From contig JAFEGA010000020.1 in NCBI GenBank assembly GCA_018240285.1, positions 25,383 to 89,382 on the forward strand: 64,000 bases of DNA. The letters are read 5' to 3'. The notes beneath the pieces were generated by a model that ran no database searches, was not told the DNA's origin, and saw only the letters and a list, made by a program, of their open reading frames with translations. The stretch comes from Pseudomonadota bacterium (GTDB taxonomy: Bacteria; Pseudomonadota; Gammaproteobacteria; Burkholderiales; Nitrosomonadaceae). Each line of letters begins with the position of its first letter. Position 1 is the stretch's first letter. Positions 50,786-59,804 of this stretch are shown here, in pieces. Both the position numbers and the translations under genes were made by a program.

Positions 50786-52015
50786 TCAGAAATTCAACAA
50801 GTTTTGAAGGCAATCGAGTATTCCCGAAGAATCGGAGCGATGGCAAAAGAAAAAAATGCTGCCGATAAATGCGGTGATTGACAGAAGAAACAATCCGATA
50901 GAGATTTTTAAACCTTTCTGATCGTATTTTGCTTTGATTACCTGGGCAATGTCATCATAAGATTGTCCAGATATATCGATTTTTTCTCGTGGAATACCGG
51001 GAATTTCGTTGACAGCTTCGCGAGTTGTTTTTTGCATTGGCTCGCTGGCACGCGGTGGAACTGTCCGGGTTCTTTCAGGCGCAGGCGGGGTTGGGGGGGC
51101 TGCAGGTGCTGATTCCTGAACCGGATTTTCGGTTGCCGGCTCGGATTCTTGGCTTTTTCTTTCTCGGTTGTTAAGCAAAATAATGTAATGAAATACATCG
51201 GTAATCATGCCCATTCGTTGCGTAGCTTCATACACATCTTTGGCATCAACAGTCGATTTATCGCGTTCATACGCCACATTAAATGACCGGTCGCACAATG
51301 AATTGATTGTCCGGGGTGTCCCCCCTGAGCTAAATGCAATCGAAAGTGCTTCCCATCCAGTATCCGAAATGAGCTTGGACGTGCCGCCAGCTACCTGGAG
51401 GCGATGCGTGATATATTTCTTTACTCGGTCGACATTCATTTTTCCCAATGTTTCCAGCGCGGCGATGCGTTGCTTGAATGGCGCCATTTCCGGTCTGTTG
51501 ATTTTTTCCATCAATTCTTCCTGACCGAGCAGCAATAACTGAATGAGTTTGGTCGAGCCTTCTTCAAGATTGTTCAGCAAACGGATGCCGTTGATAACAT
51601 CTTCTGTCATGAGATGGGATTCATCGATGATGACTAAACACTTCTTCCCTTCCGCATTGATTCTCAGCAGCGCATTCCGGATATCCCGCATAACGAAGGT
51701 TTTCTCTGCTGAAGTCGGCTGCACACCGAGTTCCTGCGCAAGAAATAAATAAAGATCGGCGCTATTGGCAGGTGGTTCCGCCATCCAAATGAGTTTGATG
51801 TTTTCGGGAAAATCAGATTTGATCATCTGACTTAACGTGGTTTTACCGGATCCGATCGGACCGGTGACAACGATCAAACCTCGGCCACTGAGCAGAGAAC
51901 CGGATATTTGCTTGCGTATCCGGGCATGATCTCCATGATCATAAAAGAATAACGGATCCGGTACATTTTCGAATGGAAGCAGGTTGAGGCTGAAGTGCTG
52001 CGCGTACATGTGCAT
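50786..52015 (-). CDS. ExeA-like AAA ATPase with C-terminal membrane helix
   Basis: A protein of 409 residues. The N-terminal AAA domain (about 5-270) has FSLNLLPFENVPDPLFFY, Walker A GPIGSGKT (residues 52-59) and Walker B CLVIIDESHL. A Pro-rich linker (about 290-340) leads to one helix (about 376-398) and a very short tail. This resembles ExeA/GspA, the ATPase that helps assemble the type II secretion pore across peptidoglycan, or MshM of pilus systems. ExeA normally ends with a periplasmic peptidoglycan-binding domain, which is absent here. The start overlaps the OmpA-like gene stop (TAATG), so the pair is coupled. A PEP-CTERM locus ATPase is the alternative reading. Confidence 0.78.
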   Translation of the reverse strand: MHMYAQHFSLNLLPFENVPDPLFFYDHGDHARIRKQISGSLLSGRGLIVVTGPIGSGKTTLSQMIKSDFPENIKLIWMAEPPANSADLYLFLAQELGVQPTSAEKTFVMRDIRNALLRINAEGKKCLVIIDESHLMTEDVINGIRLLNNLEEGSTKLIQLLLLGQEELMEKINRPEMAPFKQRIAALETLGKMNVDRVKKYITHRLQVAGGTSKLISDTGWEALSIAFSSGGTPRTINSLCDRSFNVAYERDKSTVDAKDVYEATQRMGMITDVFHYIILLNNRERKSQESEPATENPVQESAPAAPPTPPAPERTRTVPPRASEPMQKTTREAVNEIPGIPREKIDISGQSYDDIAQVIKAKYDQKGLKISIGLFLLSITAFIGSIFFFCHRSDSSGILDCLQNLLNF

Positions 52016-52722
52016 TAATGGGCTCCCTCTGGCGGCAAAAGTTTTACTTCGACTCGGCGGTTTTTGGCTCTACCTTCTTCAGTATTGTTGGAATTTATCG
52101 GTTGTGTGTCGCCATGACCGGTCACTGATATACGGTCTTTTTGTATACCATGTAAAATCAGTATGTTGGCAATCGCTTTCGCGCGACGCAGGGATAAATC
52201 CATATTATCGCTGCCGGATTTTCCGGTTGGCACATTGTCAGTATGACCTTCGATAAGAATGCGGCTGTTTGGAGAGGCAGTTATTTCTTTCACTAATTTC
52301 TCGATAGCCGTATAAGCAACATCCTGGATAGTATCTTGTCCGGAACGGAAAGTTTTACCGTCAAATACTGTAAGAGTTCGCGGTTGAGTGCTCGTGCTGG
52401 CCGTTGTAATACTGACTATCGTTTCTTCCGTTGCTGTCAGCTTATCTTCAAATTGCGTGATAGTTTGTTTCATATCTTCAGCAAAAGCTTTATCGGCATC
52501 AGATTCACCGGCCGGTTGATTTGGAAAATCAGTTGTCGCAGTTGCTGCGGGTACTGGTGGAATTGGGGGGGACGCAGGTATAGGGGGCGGAGAAAACATT
52601 ATTTCCGGGCGATTATCCCAATAAGAAGAGGTTGTATAAACGGGAGGATTTAGAGCCTTATACGTAATGAAAACGGATAAGGAGAAAAAAATCACAGACA
52701 ATCCAATGAAAATTGAACGCAT
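52015..52722 (-). CDS. OmpA-family peptidoglycan-binding protein with N-terminal anchor
   Basis: A protein of 235 residues. One N-terminal helix (residues 4-22) serves as an uncleaved anchor, since there is no lipobox. A Pro-rich stretch (about 40-65) and a helical section (about 75-110) follow, then an OmpA C-like domain (about 120-232) with RILIEGHTDNVPTG, SLRRAKAIANIL and NRRVEVKLL. Such domains bind diaminopimelate in peptidoglycan. It sits upstream of the ExeA-like ATPase gene and probably forms a complex with it. Confidence 0.85.
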   Translation of the reverse strand: MRSIFIGLSVIFFSLSVFITYKALNPPVYTTSSYWDNRPEIMFSPPPIPASPPIPPVPAATATTDFPNQPAGESDADKAFAEDMKQTITQFEDKLTATEETIVSITTASTSTQPRTLTVFDGKTFRSGQDTIQDVAYTAIEKLVKEITASPNSRILIEGHTDNVPTGKSGSDNMDLSLRRAKAIANILILHGIQKDRISVTGHGDTQPINSNNTEEGRAKNRRVEVKLLPPEGAH

Positions 52723-53159
52723 AACAAGATTCTCGATTAGTTTAATATGTTTCGGATTTGAGTGAATATTAACGGACTCAAGCAGAAATATTTTAGTGTA
52801 TTAAATACAGCTTTGCTTGCATGCAGGGGATTAATCAAAATAAATGAGCGTTTTCTTAGGTTAATAGATTACTGTTAATTTCATTGGATTGCATAAATTT
52901 TTTATTGCATAAAGTAATGTTTGTAACATAACTCTTTGCAGATCATGTTATGTTAGCAGATATCAATGGCAAACAATGTTTCTGGCTTAAACGGAACAAT
53001 CCGCACATGCCATCAACATTTTTTAACCTATTGATATAGTGAGCTAATAATCAGCGAACGGAATACAAAAAAAAGATCAAGAAACCGCCTTTGGGAATAA
53101 GCTGGTTTTGACTTGCTGTTTTTCTATCAACCGAAGTCAAAAACGAACGGGAGGCATGT
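52723..53159. other. AT-rich intergenic region between divergent units
   Basis: About 440 bases without a convincing gene, clearly more AT-rich than both flanks. It must hold promoters for the OmpA/ExeA unit (-) and for the large unknown protein (+). No regulator site was recognised with confidence. GGGAGG at 53149-53154 is the ribosome site for the next gene. Confidence 0.5.
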
Positions 53160-55400
53160 ATGTTACTCAAGTTTACCTGCGGGTTTGAAGGCAAGCCGGA
53201 AACGGAATTAACAGTTGTTGCATATGTTTTTGATCAACGTGGTGCATTGATTGCCAGTGCGCCATTCAAGAAAAATCAAGTTCAAATCGAGATAAAAGAC
53301 GACGGTCAGCGTCCTTCGCGCTTATTTTTTGCATCGCCGTCCCCGTCAGCCCCAGTCAGTCGTGATAAATCCATTACCCTCAACGATATGGAGCGGCTGC
53401 GCGCTTATGAGCCGATGTGGAGTTTCGATCCGAAACGAAACGATTATGAGTTGCTACCGATTCCGGAAATCAATTGGAAATGGTGGTTGTGGTGTTTATG
53501 CCGGGTGCGCGGCACAGTAGTTCGTCCGGTTGACATCGGTGGGGAACATCATGAGATGCCGGTTTGTCATGCTCGCGTGCATGTGTGCGAAGTAGACCGG
53601 CTGTATTTGCTGATTCCCCGCTTACCCGACGATATCATCCGCCGCATCCGGGATGAATTGCTTGAGTTGATCGAGATCCCGATTCCGCGGCCGCCCGAAC
53701 CGGATCCACCGCCTTTCCGCTTTAACACCGCGATCCGCGATCTTTCAGCGCGCAATGTGGCGAAGATGCAAACGGCCGCGATAGCATCGCAAGCTATATC
53801 ACTCAAAGCGGGCGCGCAAGTAATGCTGAATCCGCAACCATTGCCGCCTAAGGCTACGCTCTCGGATGTGCCTTTTGCCATGAAATCCGGTTTGATGTCC
53901 GCGTCGGTCAATATCATGCGCCAGACACTGCTCGATAATCTCGTTTTGATCCGGCCGTATTTATGTTACTGGCCTTGGCTCTGGCCTTATTTCTACCGCT
54001 GCGATGAAGTGGCGGTGATCGATACCGACAGCCAAGGGCGATTCGATACCACTATCTGGTATTTGTGCGCGGGCGACCATCCCGATTTGTACTTCTGGGT
54101 GGAATACAGCATTGGCGGGGTATGGACTACCGTGTATCACCCGCCGATCCGCTGCAATACGCACTGGGATTACGCCTGCGGCAGCGAAGTGACCATCCGA
54201 GTGACCGATCCGCGCGTACCTTGGTGCGGCGATCCCAATCCGTTACCCGGCAAGCAAGTCGCTGTCATGCTGATCGGTAACGGTGTCAGCATGCCGGAAA
54301 TTCAGCGTGCCAGCGCCGGTGTGAATGAAGGTTTAACGACGGCGGGTGAGCCTTTCGGCGGCAGTTTGGAACCGCACGTGTGGTTCGGCGATGCGCTGAT
54401 TGCCAGCGGTATCACGCACTACCGCTGGTCATACCGGCGCTTGACGCTGGCGGATGGCGTGACGGCTTCCGTTGGTGCCTGGCATGCGATGGACAAAGAT
54501 GTGGTACGACACTATGCGGAAGTGCTTGCGGACAGCACGTTAGCTTTTAAGCCTTACCCGTTGGGCCCCGACCCCGCTTTCGCCGGGCAAAACCTGTTTA
54601 AAATCCGCCCCGTCATTCCGCCGCTGAATCCAGGCGCAGTTTCCTCGTCGTGGGCACCAGAAGTCGATGCGCGCGAAAATACCGCCAGCGCTTTTTTCCT
54701 GTCGCATCTGCTCGACGGCGGAAATCCCGCTACCGGTGCGGGAAAATACGAGCTTAAACTGGAACTGTTCAAAAGCGATGGCTCTTTGGTGAATTTGAGC
54801 ACGGAAGGCGTATTGCTCAAAGTACCGACGGGTGCTGGACCATTTGGACCCGGAACAGTCACTACGGAATTGGTTGCGCACAGTCCCGCATTGCCGGGTG
54901 ATATGGAAGACCGTGTAATTCGCGATGGCACCGGTAAGATCGTCGCATTCCGTTTGGTGCTGCGTGTCGATAACAACCGCTGTGAAGCGGAAATCTATCG
55001 AGTCAGTGTCGATGGACACACGGCCGACGATTGCGGTTTTACCCAATATCACGATAAAACATCTTCGGATGCTTACGTGAGCTTTAAGGCACGCCATCCC
55101 AACAATTTTGCCACGTTCAGCTTTACTATTGCGCGTGGCAGTGTAGGGGTGGTGGAAACCGCGAGCGGATCGGTCAGCAGTAATCCCAGCACGGTCGGCG
55201 GTTATGCCCGGGATGCCGCGAGCGTATACAGCAACAATGTGCCGGTAGCGGATCTGCTGGGTACTTGCAGCAAGGCAGCATTTGCGGAAAATCTGCACGT
55301 CGATGCGCTTGCCACGGATGGTTGGAGCACGCTGGATTATCTGGATGCCGATGCCGTACCGGTGGCTTTTGCGTTGGAACCGGAGCCGCCAGCAAAGTAA
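53160..55400 (+). CDS. Large beta-rich protein of unknown function
   Basis: A protein of 746 residues with no signal peptide and no membrane helix. Visible parts: a beta-rich N-terminus (1-80); a Trp/Cys-rich stretch NWKWWLWCLCRVRG near residue 105 that begins a transthyretin/carboxypeptidase-regulatory-like segment (VCHARVHVCEVDRLYLL); a Pro-rich linker (about 175-190); LNPQPLPPK near residue 222; a second beta segment (about 265-365) with VIDTDSQGRFD, HPDLYFWVEY and several Cys (RCNTHWDYACGSEV); and a C-terminal beta-sandwich-like region (about 400-740). The split beta segments suggest one domain interrupted by an insertion. I recognise no named family. GGGAGG supports the ATG. It leads a series with an SPFH protein and a lipoprotein. 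Confidence 0.7.
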   Translation: MLLKFTCGFEGKPETELTVVAYVFDQRGALIASAPFKKNQVQIEIKDDGQRPSRLFFASPSPSAPVSRDKSITLNDMERLRAYEPMWSFDPKRNDYELLPIPEINWKWWLWCLCRVRGTVVRPVDIGGEHHEMPVCHARVHVCEVDRLYLLIPRLPDDIIRRIRDELLELIEIPIPRPPEPDPPPFRFNTAIRDLSARNVAKMQTAAIASQAISLKAGAQVMLNPQPLPPKATLSDVPFAMKSGLMSASVNIMRQTLLDNLVLIRPYLCYWPWLWPYFYRCDEVAVIDTDSQGRFDTTIWYLCAGDHPDLYFWVEYSIGGVWTTVYHPPIRCNTHWDYACGSEVTIRVTDPRVPWCGDPNPLPGKQVAVMLIGNGVSMPEIQRASAGVNEGLTTAGEPFGGSLEPHVWFGDALIASGITHYRWSYRRLTLADGVTASVGAWHAMDKDVVRHYAEVLADSTLAFKPYPLGPDPAFAGQNLFKIRPVIPPLNPGAVSSSWAPEVDARENTASAFFLSHLLDGGNPATGAGKYELKLELFKSDGSLVNLSTEGVLLKVPTGAGPFGPGTVTTELVAHSPALPGDMEDRVIRDGTGKIVAFRLVLRVDNNRCEAEIYRVSVDGHTADDCGFTQYHDKTSSDAYVSFKARHPNNFATFSFTIARGSVGVVETASGSVSSNPSTVGGYARDAASVYSNNVPVADLLGTCSKAAFAENLHVDALATDGWSTLDYLDADAVPVAFALEPEPPAK

Positions 55401-55614
55401 GCGCGTTTCAGCAATAGATGTTCCTTCTGGTCAGTGGAAATCCCGGAAACTTTTCCAATCGGTCTGATCCGGGTTTTCGCTGATCACACAGCACTTGTAG
55501 TTGCAGTGATTCTCGCCTGAAACATGCAACTTCTGGTTTCTTGATCGAGCTTTGGCACTGTCAAGAATCATTGCTACATTTTGCTTGCAATCAATCAATT
55601 GAAAGGGGATAAGC

Positions 55615-56508
55615 GTGAACCAGAAATCAGGCAGCAGTGCAATCGGCACCGGCGAGCACATCATTTCCGGCGCCAATGGGTGGTTGATGTTGATGATATT
55701 GCTGCCGGCTTTACTGTTTGCGGTTTTTTTAGTAGCCACGCCGGGTGGTCCTGTCAAATTAATGCCTGGCGCGGCGCTGCTAGTGATTACGCTATTCTGC
55801 TGTAAGGGATTGTTTACGCTCGAACCCAACCAGGCAGCCGTGATGATTTTTTTCGGCAGTTATGCCGGAACAGTTAATGCGAGCGGTTTTTTCTGGGTGA
55901 ATCCGTTTTACAACCGGACGCGGGTATCGCTGCGGATCAATAACTGGAATACACCAGTTCTTAAAGTCAACGATGAACGCGGCAGTCCGATTGAAATCGC
56001 CGCGGTGATCGCCTGGCGCGTGCAAGATACCGCCCGGGCGGTGTTTGACGTTGAAAGCACGCTGAATTACTTGCAAATCCAAAGCGAATCGGCTGTGCGT
56101 CAAGTCGCCAGCAGTCACGCGTACGATAATGTGGAGGGAGAGCAACGGAAGAGTTTACGCACCGATCTGGACGCGATCGCCGGATTGTTGCGCGATTCTA
56201 TCCAGCAGCACGTCGAAGTTGCCGGCATCGTCATCGAGGAAGCCAAAATCGCCCATCTGGCCTACGCACCCGAAATCGCTAACGCCATGTTGCGGCGGCA
56301 GCAAGCCGAAGCGGTGGTGATGGCGCGGCAAAAACTCGTGGACGGCGCAGTCGGGATGGTCGAAGCGGCATTGAAAAATCTCGAAGATAAAAAAATTGTT
56401 TCGTTAACGCCCGATCAACGTGCCGTGCTGGTTACTAATATGATGACCGTATTGGTGTCGGAATCGGGTGCACAACCGGTGATTCAGATGGCGCAAACGA
56501 CGCAGTGA
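55615..56508 (+). CDS. SPFH/Band 7 membrane protein, short form
   Basis: A protein of 297 residues with two N-terminal helices (about 23-45 and 50-67), then the SPFH domain (FTLEPNQAAVMIFFGSYAG through about residue 230) and a short helical end. SPFH proteins build oligomeric scaffolds in membranes and hold proteases or channels. The long coiled coil of flotillins is missing. The start is GTG at 55615, with GAAAGGGG 7 bases upstream. It follows the 746-residue protein by 214 bases. Confidence 0.85.
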   Translation: MNQKSGSSAIGTGEHIISGANGWLMLMILLPALLFAVFLVATPGGPVKLMPGAALLVITLFCCKGLFTLEPNQAAVMIFFGSYAGTVNASGFFWVNPFYNRTRVSLRINNWNTPVLKVNDERGSPIEIAAVIAWRVQDTARAVFDVESTLNYLQIQSESAVRQVASSHAYDNVEGEQRKSLRTDLDAIAGLLRDSIQQHVEVAGIVIEEAKIAHLAYAPEIANAMLRRQQAEAVVMARQKLVDGAVGMVEAALKNLEDKKIVSLTPDQRAVLVTNMMTVLVSESGAQPVIQMAQTTQ

Positions 56509-56749
56509 GCATACTGAAGCAGAAATGATTAAAGTTGAGACGATTAAGAACGAATTGCCATCAAAAAGAAGATTGTTTTGTAATGTAATAACAAATTCAC
56601 AAGAAGTTTAAATGCAATAATGGATTAAGTAGCATAATTCGTGTTTGACTTTAAGTTGATATACCTTTATAAATCCGAGCTCATCGTAATGGCTTTATTC
56701 GATGCGATAGAACTGCGAGTTGCCCTACAACAACAAGGAGATTAACAGC

Positions 56750-58033
56750 ATGTCAGCAATCAAAATTCCATTGTTTCACTTCTTTCAAACTTTTTGCGGC
56801 TTCCGCAAGCTATTCCTGGGATGTTTGGTATTTGTACCGCTTTTAATCTCGGGTTGCAGCATCGGCGATAAAATCGACAAAGCTACCGACAAGGTCAGCG
56901 ATGTTGCCGGGGATACCGTTGCTACATTGAATGACGCAATCGATGCGCTCGACCGCAATTCCTCATCGTGGCAAGCGGTGTTGCAAGACACTACGTCAAA
57001 ACTCACCACAGATGCGCAATCCACAATACGTAATGAAGTTTCCGATCTGCTTAATCGCAGTGTCGCAGCAACCGGCGACGAATTGCGCTGCAATATGGAT
57101 TTTATCGGTACCCGTGTGCGCCAAGCGCTGGCGAGAATCCGTGCGCGCCTGATGCACCAAGCGGTGCCGCCCGTCGAGCCGGCGCTGTGCCATGTAGTGC
57201 CGGCCGCGGTGGATATGGCATTAGATCCGAGCCGCCGTAACAAGTTGGAATTTTTTGGTTACGATTTCGATACCACGCCGATTAAGGTGACACTGCACGA
57301 TACATCGCGCACGCAGGATGTGTCTGCTGAACTCGACCGTTTGACGCACTACCACATGACGCTCAACCTGGGTGCAAATGGTGTTCCGCTATCCAAAGCG
57401 AGCGATAAACTTACCTTGGAATGGCAGAATCGTCCCATTTCCAGCATCGCGGTGATTCAACCCGCAACACCGGTATGCCGGGAAAAAACTGAAACTTACG
57501 CGCGCGATACCTATTTATCCTTTACACCGCCGCATACACGGGGTGATAAGGAATTCGCCGGTCATGGCCCCGAAGTATGGGCCAGAGCGAACTGGAGCAG
57601 CGATGGCACGCATGTCAAACTGCGCCTGTGGATGAAAGCGCAAGAAACACGTAGCGACTGGACTACCGCCGAAGGCGAGCGCAATGAAACATACTATACG
57701 GCGCCGCCAGGCTGGCGTATCGACAGTATCGTCAGCGGCTTGCAGAGTTCAGCGCATTATGTCGACACGGATCACAACGACGATCGCCAAGGTGGCGGCC
57801 CGAATGGGCCGGTGAAGGAATTTAAATTCCGTGGCGATCATGATGGCGATGATGCCGGCAGCTACACCGGTGTCGATGTGACCTTCAATCCGCTCGTGGT
57901 TAAATTGGTGGAAGTCGCCAACTGTGCTCCGGCATCGGCTGTCAAATCATTACAGGCGAAAGATCTGATTGCCCCAACCACAATCAAGCGCCTGCAACCG
58001 ATGATGCTGAAGCTGCAATCTCCAAAACCGTAA
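56750..58033 (+). CDS. Uncharacterised lipoprotein
   Basis: A protein of 427 residues with a lipoprotein signal: a long N-terminus, then VFVPLLISGC with the lipid-carrying Cys near residue 36. The next 70 residues are helical and amphipathic (KIDKATDKVSDVAGDTVATLNDAI in part), then a Cys-containing middle region, and a C-terminal beta-rich part (about 240-390) with ARANWSSDGTHVKLRLWMKA and repeated Asp/Gly (GDHDGDDAGSY), possibly calcium-binding. I do not recognise the family. AAGGAG lies 9 bases before the ATG at 56750. It is the last of three unknown or little-known genes in a row on +. Confidence 0.7.
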   Translation: MSAIKIPLFHFFQTFCGFRKLFLGCLVFVPLLISGCSIGDKIDKATDKVSDVAGDTVATLNDAIDALDRNSSSWQAVLQDTTSKLTTDAQSTIRNEVSDLLNRSVAATGDELRCNMDFIGTRVRQALARIRARLMHQAVPPVEPALCHVVPAAVDMALDPSRRNKLEFFGYDFDTTPIKVTLHDTSRTQDVSAELDRLTHYHMTLNLGANGVPLSKASDKLTLEWQNRPISSIAVIQPATPVCREKTETYARDTYLSFTPPHTRGDKEFAGHGPEVWARANWSSDGTHVKLRLWMKAQETRSDWTTAEGERNETYYTAPPGWRIDSIVSGLQSSAHYVDTDHNDDRQGGGPNGPVKEFKFRGDHDGDDAGSYTGVDVTFNPLVVKLVEVANCAPASAVKSLQAKDLIAPTTIKRLQPMMLKLQSPKP

Positions 58034-58050
58034 CGATTGCGAAATAAAAA

Positions 58051-58082
58051 AGGTCAAATGGATAACAGTATCCATTTGACCT
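58051..58082 (-). terminator. Long perfect hairpin, terminator-like
   Basis: AGGTCAAATGGATA at 58051-58064 pairs perfectly with TATCCATTTGACCT at 58069-58082 around a four-base loop. The A-run on its left makes it a textbook terminator for the minus direction. For the plus-strand lipoprotein gene it would be a stable hairpin without a T-run. Confidence 0.65.
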
Positions 58083-58195
58083 GGAGGTATCTTCAGCTTT
58101 GTAGGCGGAAAGTTGAAGGACATGGCAGAAGAAGGAGGGAGATTTAAGTTCTGCGGATGTCGAAAACAAGTATCTACCAATCATAGTGCTGTGTA

Positions 58196-58211
58196 TGTGA
58201 TTTTAGTCACA
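58196..58211. promoter_or_regulatory. CRP/FNR-type palindrome
   Basis: An exact TGTGA-N6-TCACA lies in the gap before dapC. This is the consensus core for the CRP family. It lies about 360 bases before dapC and about 50 before a doubtful small frame. Confidence 0.4.
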
Positions 58212-58569
58212 ATGAAATGCGATAAAGCGCAGCTTTGAAAGTTATCGCGCTCGGTCGCGATGTTGGGACTAAGCCCAGAATTTTATTATCCATCCGAAAA
58301 TCACGCTTTTCCGTTTGATTTACCTTCATTTGATTGGTGCCTCCCGTTATCTTTCTTGGTGCTTACTTTATGGTCTTGCTCAGGAAAGGCAGCCGATGAG
58401 CAAATGCGCATTGACGCACGACATCGAGATAAGGATGGACTGAAGAATTAAGCAATGTTTCAGTTGGTCATTCACACTCGCTCGTTCTATAATCCGCGCA
58501 CAACAATTAATCCAATCTGTCGAGGCGAGCGGTGTGAAATCCGATGACTGAGCACTGCGTCCAATAGGT

Positions 58570-59766
58570 ATGAATCCAAATCTGAATCTACTGCAACCTT
58601 ATCCGTTCCAGAAACTGCGGCAACTATTTGACGGCGTGACGCGCAATGTCGCGTTAAAACCGATTGATATGCAGATCGGCGAACCAAAACATGCCACGCC
58701 AGGGTTTATCCGCCAGGCGCTGACGGATAATCTGGATGGTTTATCGGCTTATCCGACGACGCTGGGCACGGCGGCGCTGCGCAACAATATAGCGGCGTGG
58801 ATCAAGCGGCGCTATAACCTGCCTGGCATCGATCCGGATACCGAAGTCATTCCGGTCAACGGCAGCCGCGAGGCACTGTTTTCCTTTGCGCAAACGGTAA
58901 TCGATAGCAGAAACGCCAAACAACCGGTGGTGGTGTGCCCCAATCCGTTTTATCAGATTTATGAGGGTGCTGCGTTTCTGGCCGGGGCTGCGCCGCATTT
59001 TATTAATACCTTGCCGGAGAATCATTTCAAGCTGGATTTTTCGCAGTTGAGCGATGAGGTATGGTCGCGCACGCAGTTGATTTATGTCTGTTCACCCAAC
59101 AATCCGACCGGCAGCGTAATGACGCTGGATGATTGGCGAGCATTGTTTGCGTTGTCGGACCAGTACGGTTTTGTAGTGGCTTCGGATGAGTGTTACTCGG
59201 AAATTTATTGCGACGAGAATAATCCCCCCTTGGGGGCATTGGATGCCGCGCAACAATTGGGGCGTGCTGGTTTTCCGCGCTTGGTGGTGTTCAATAGCCT
59301 GTCAAAACGCTCGAATGTTCCCGGATTGCGCTCCGGTTTTGCGGCCGGGAATGCGCAATTATTGGAGAAATTCCTGTTATACCGCACGTATCATGGTTCG
59401 GCGATGAATCCCGCGGCGCAAGCGGCGAGTGCGACGGCCTGGAGCGATGAAGCGCATGTGGTGGAAAACCGCCGCTTGTATGCGCGCAAATTCGCCGATG
59501 CCATCGCGGTGTTATCGGGCACAACCGAGGTGCAGATGCCCGATGCGAGTTTTTATTTGTGGATCAAAACACCGGTCAGCGACACCGAATTCACCAAACG
59601 GCTGTATCAAGATTATAATATGACGGTGTTGCCGGGCAGTTATCTGGCGCGCGATGCGCATGGCATCAACCCGGGAAAAGATTTTGTGCGGATTGCGCTG
59701 GTTGCATCACCGGAAGAATGCATTGAGGCTATGGAAAGAATCAAACGTTTGTTGCAAACATTATGA
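58570..59766 (+). CDS. dapC: Succinyldiaminopimelate transaminase DapC
   Basis: A PLP-dependent class I/II aminotransferase of 398 residues that makes N-succinyl-diaminopimelate on the way to lysine and peptidoglycan. The start MNPNLNLLQPYPFQKLRQL is typical of DapC. PLP residues are seen as YVCSPNNPTGSVM, SDECYSEIY and NSLSKRSNVPGLRSGF (catalytic Lys). dapD follows by 38 bases, which supports the assignment over other aminotransferases. Confidence 0.92.
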   Translation: MNPNLNLLQPYPFQKLRQLFDGVTRNVALKPIDMQIGEPKHATPGFIRQALTDNLDGLSAYPTTLGTAALRNNIAAWIKRRYNLPGIDPDTEVIPVNGSREALFSFAQTVIDSRNAKQPVVVCPNPFYQIYEGAAFLAGAAPHFINTLPENHFKLDFSQLSDEVWSRTQLIYVCSPNNPTGSVMTLDDWRALFALSDQYGFVVASDECYSEIYCDENNPPLGALDAAQQLGRAGFPRLVVFNSLSKRSNVPGLRSGFAAGNAQLLEKFLLYRTYHGSAMNPAAQAASATAWSDEAHVVENRRLYARKFADAIAVLSGTTEVQMPDASFYLWIKTPVSDTEFTKRLYQDYNMTVLPGSYLARDAHGINPGKDFVRIALVASPEECIEAMERIKRLLQTL

Positions 59767-59804
59767 TTCGACAAAGTTGAGAATTAAATTACAGGAAAAA
59801 TTAA

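Larger units (their letters stand above)
58034..58569. other. Intergenic region with hairpins and a CRP-like site
   Basis: No firm gene is seen. It contains a strong hairpin (58051-58082), a CRP-like palindrome (58196-58211) and a second structured element: GCGATAA (58219-58225) pairs with TTATCGC (58242-58248) around AAAGC/GCTTT. A small frame on + at 58260-58451 could code for 63 residues with a short hydrophobic stretch (PLSFLVLTLWSC), but it has no good ribosome site and no recognised relatives. Promoter for dapC is expected here. Confidence 0.5.

Noticed and set aside
58260..58451. Small frame of 63 codons with a hydrophobic stretch
   Set aside because: No ribosome site and no family resemblance; listed only as part of the gap description.
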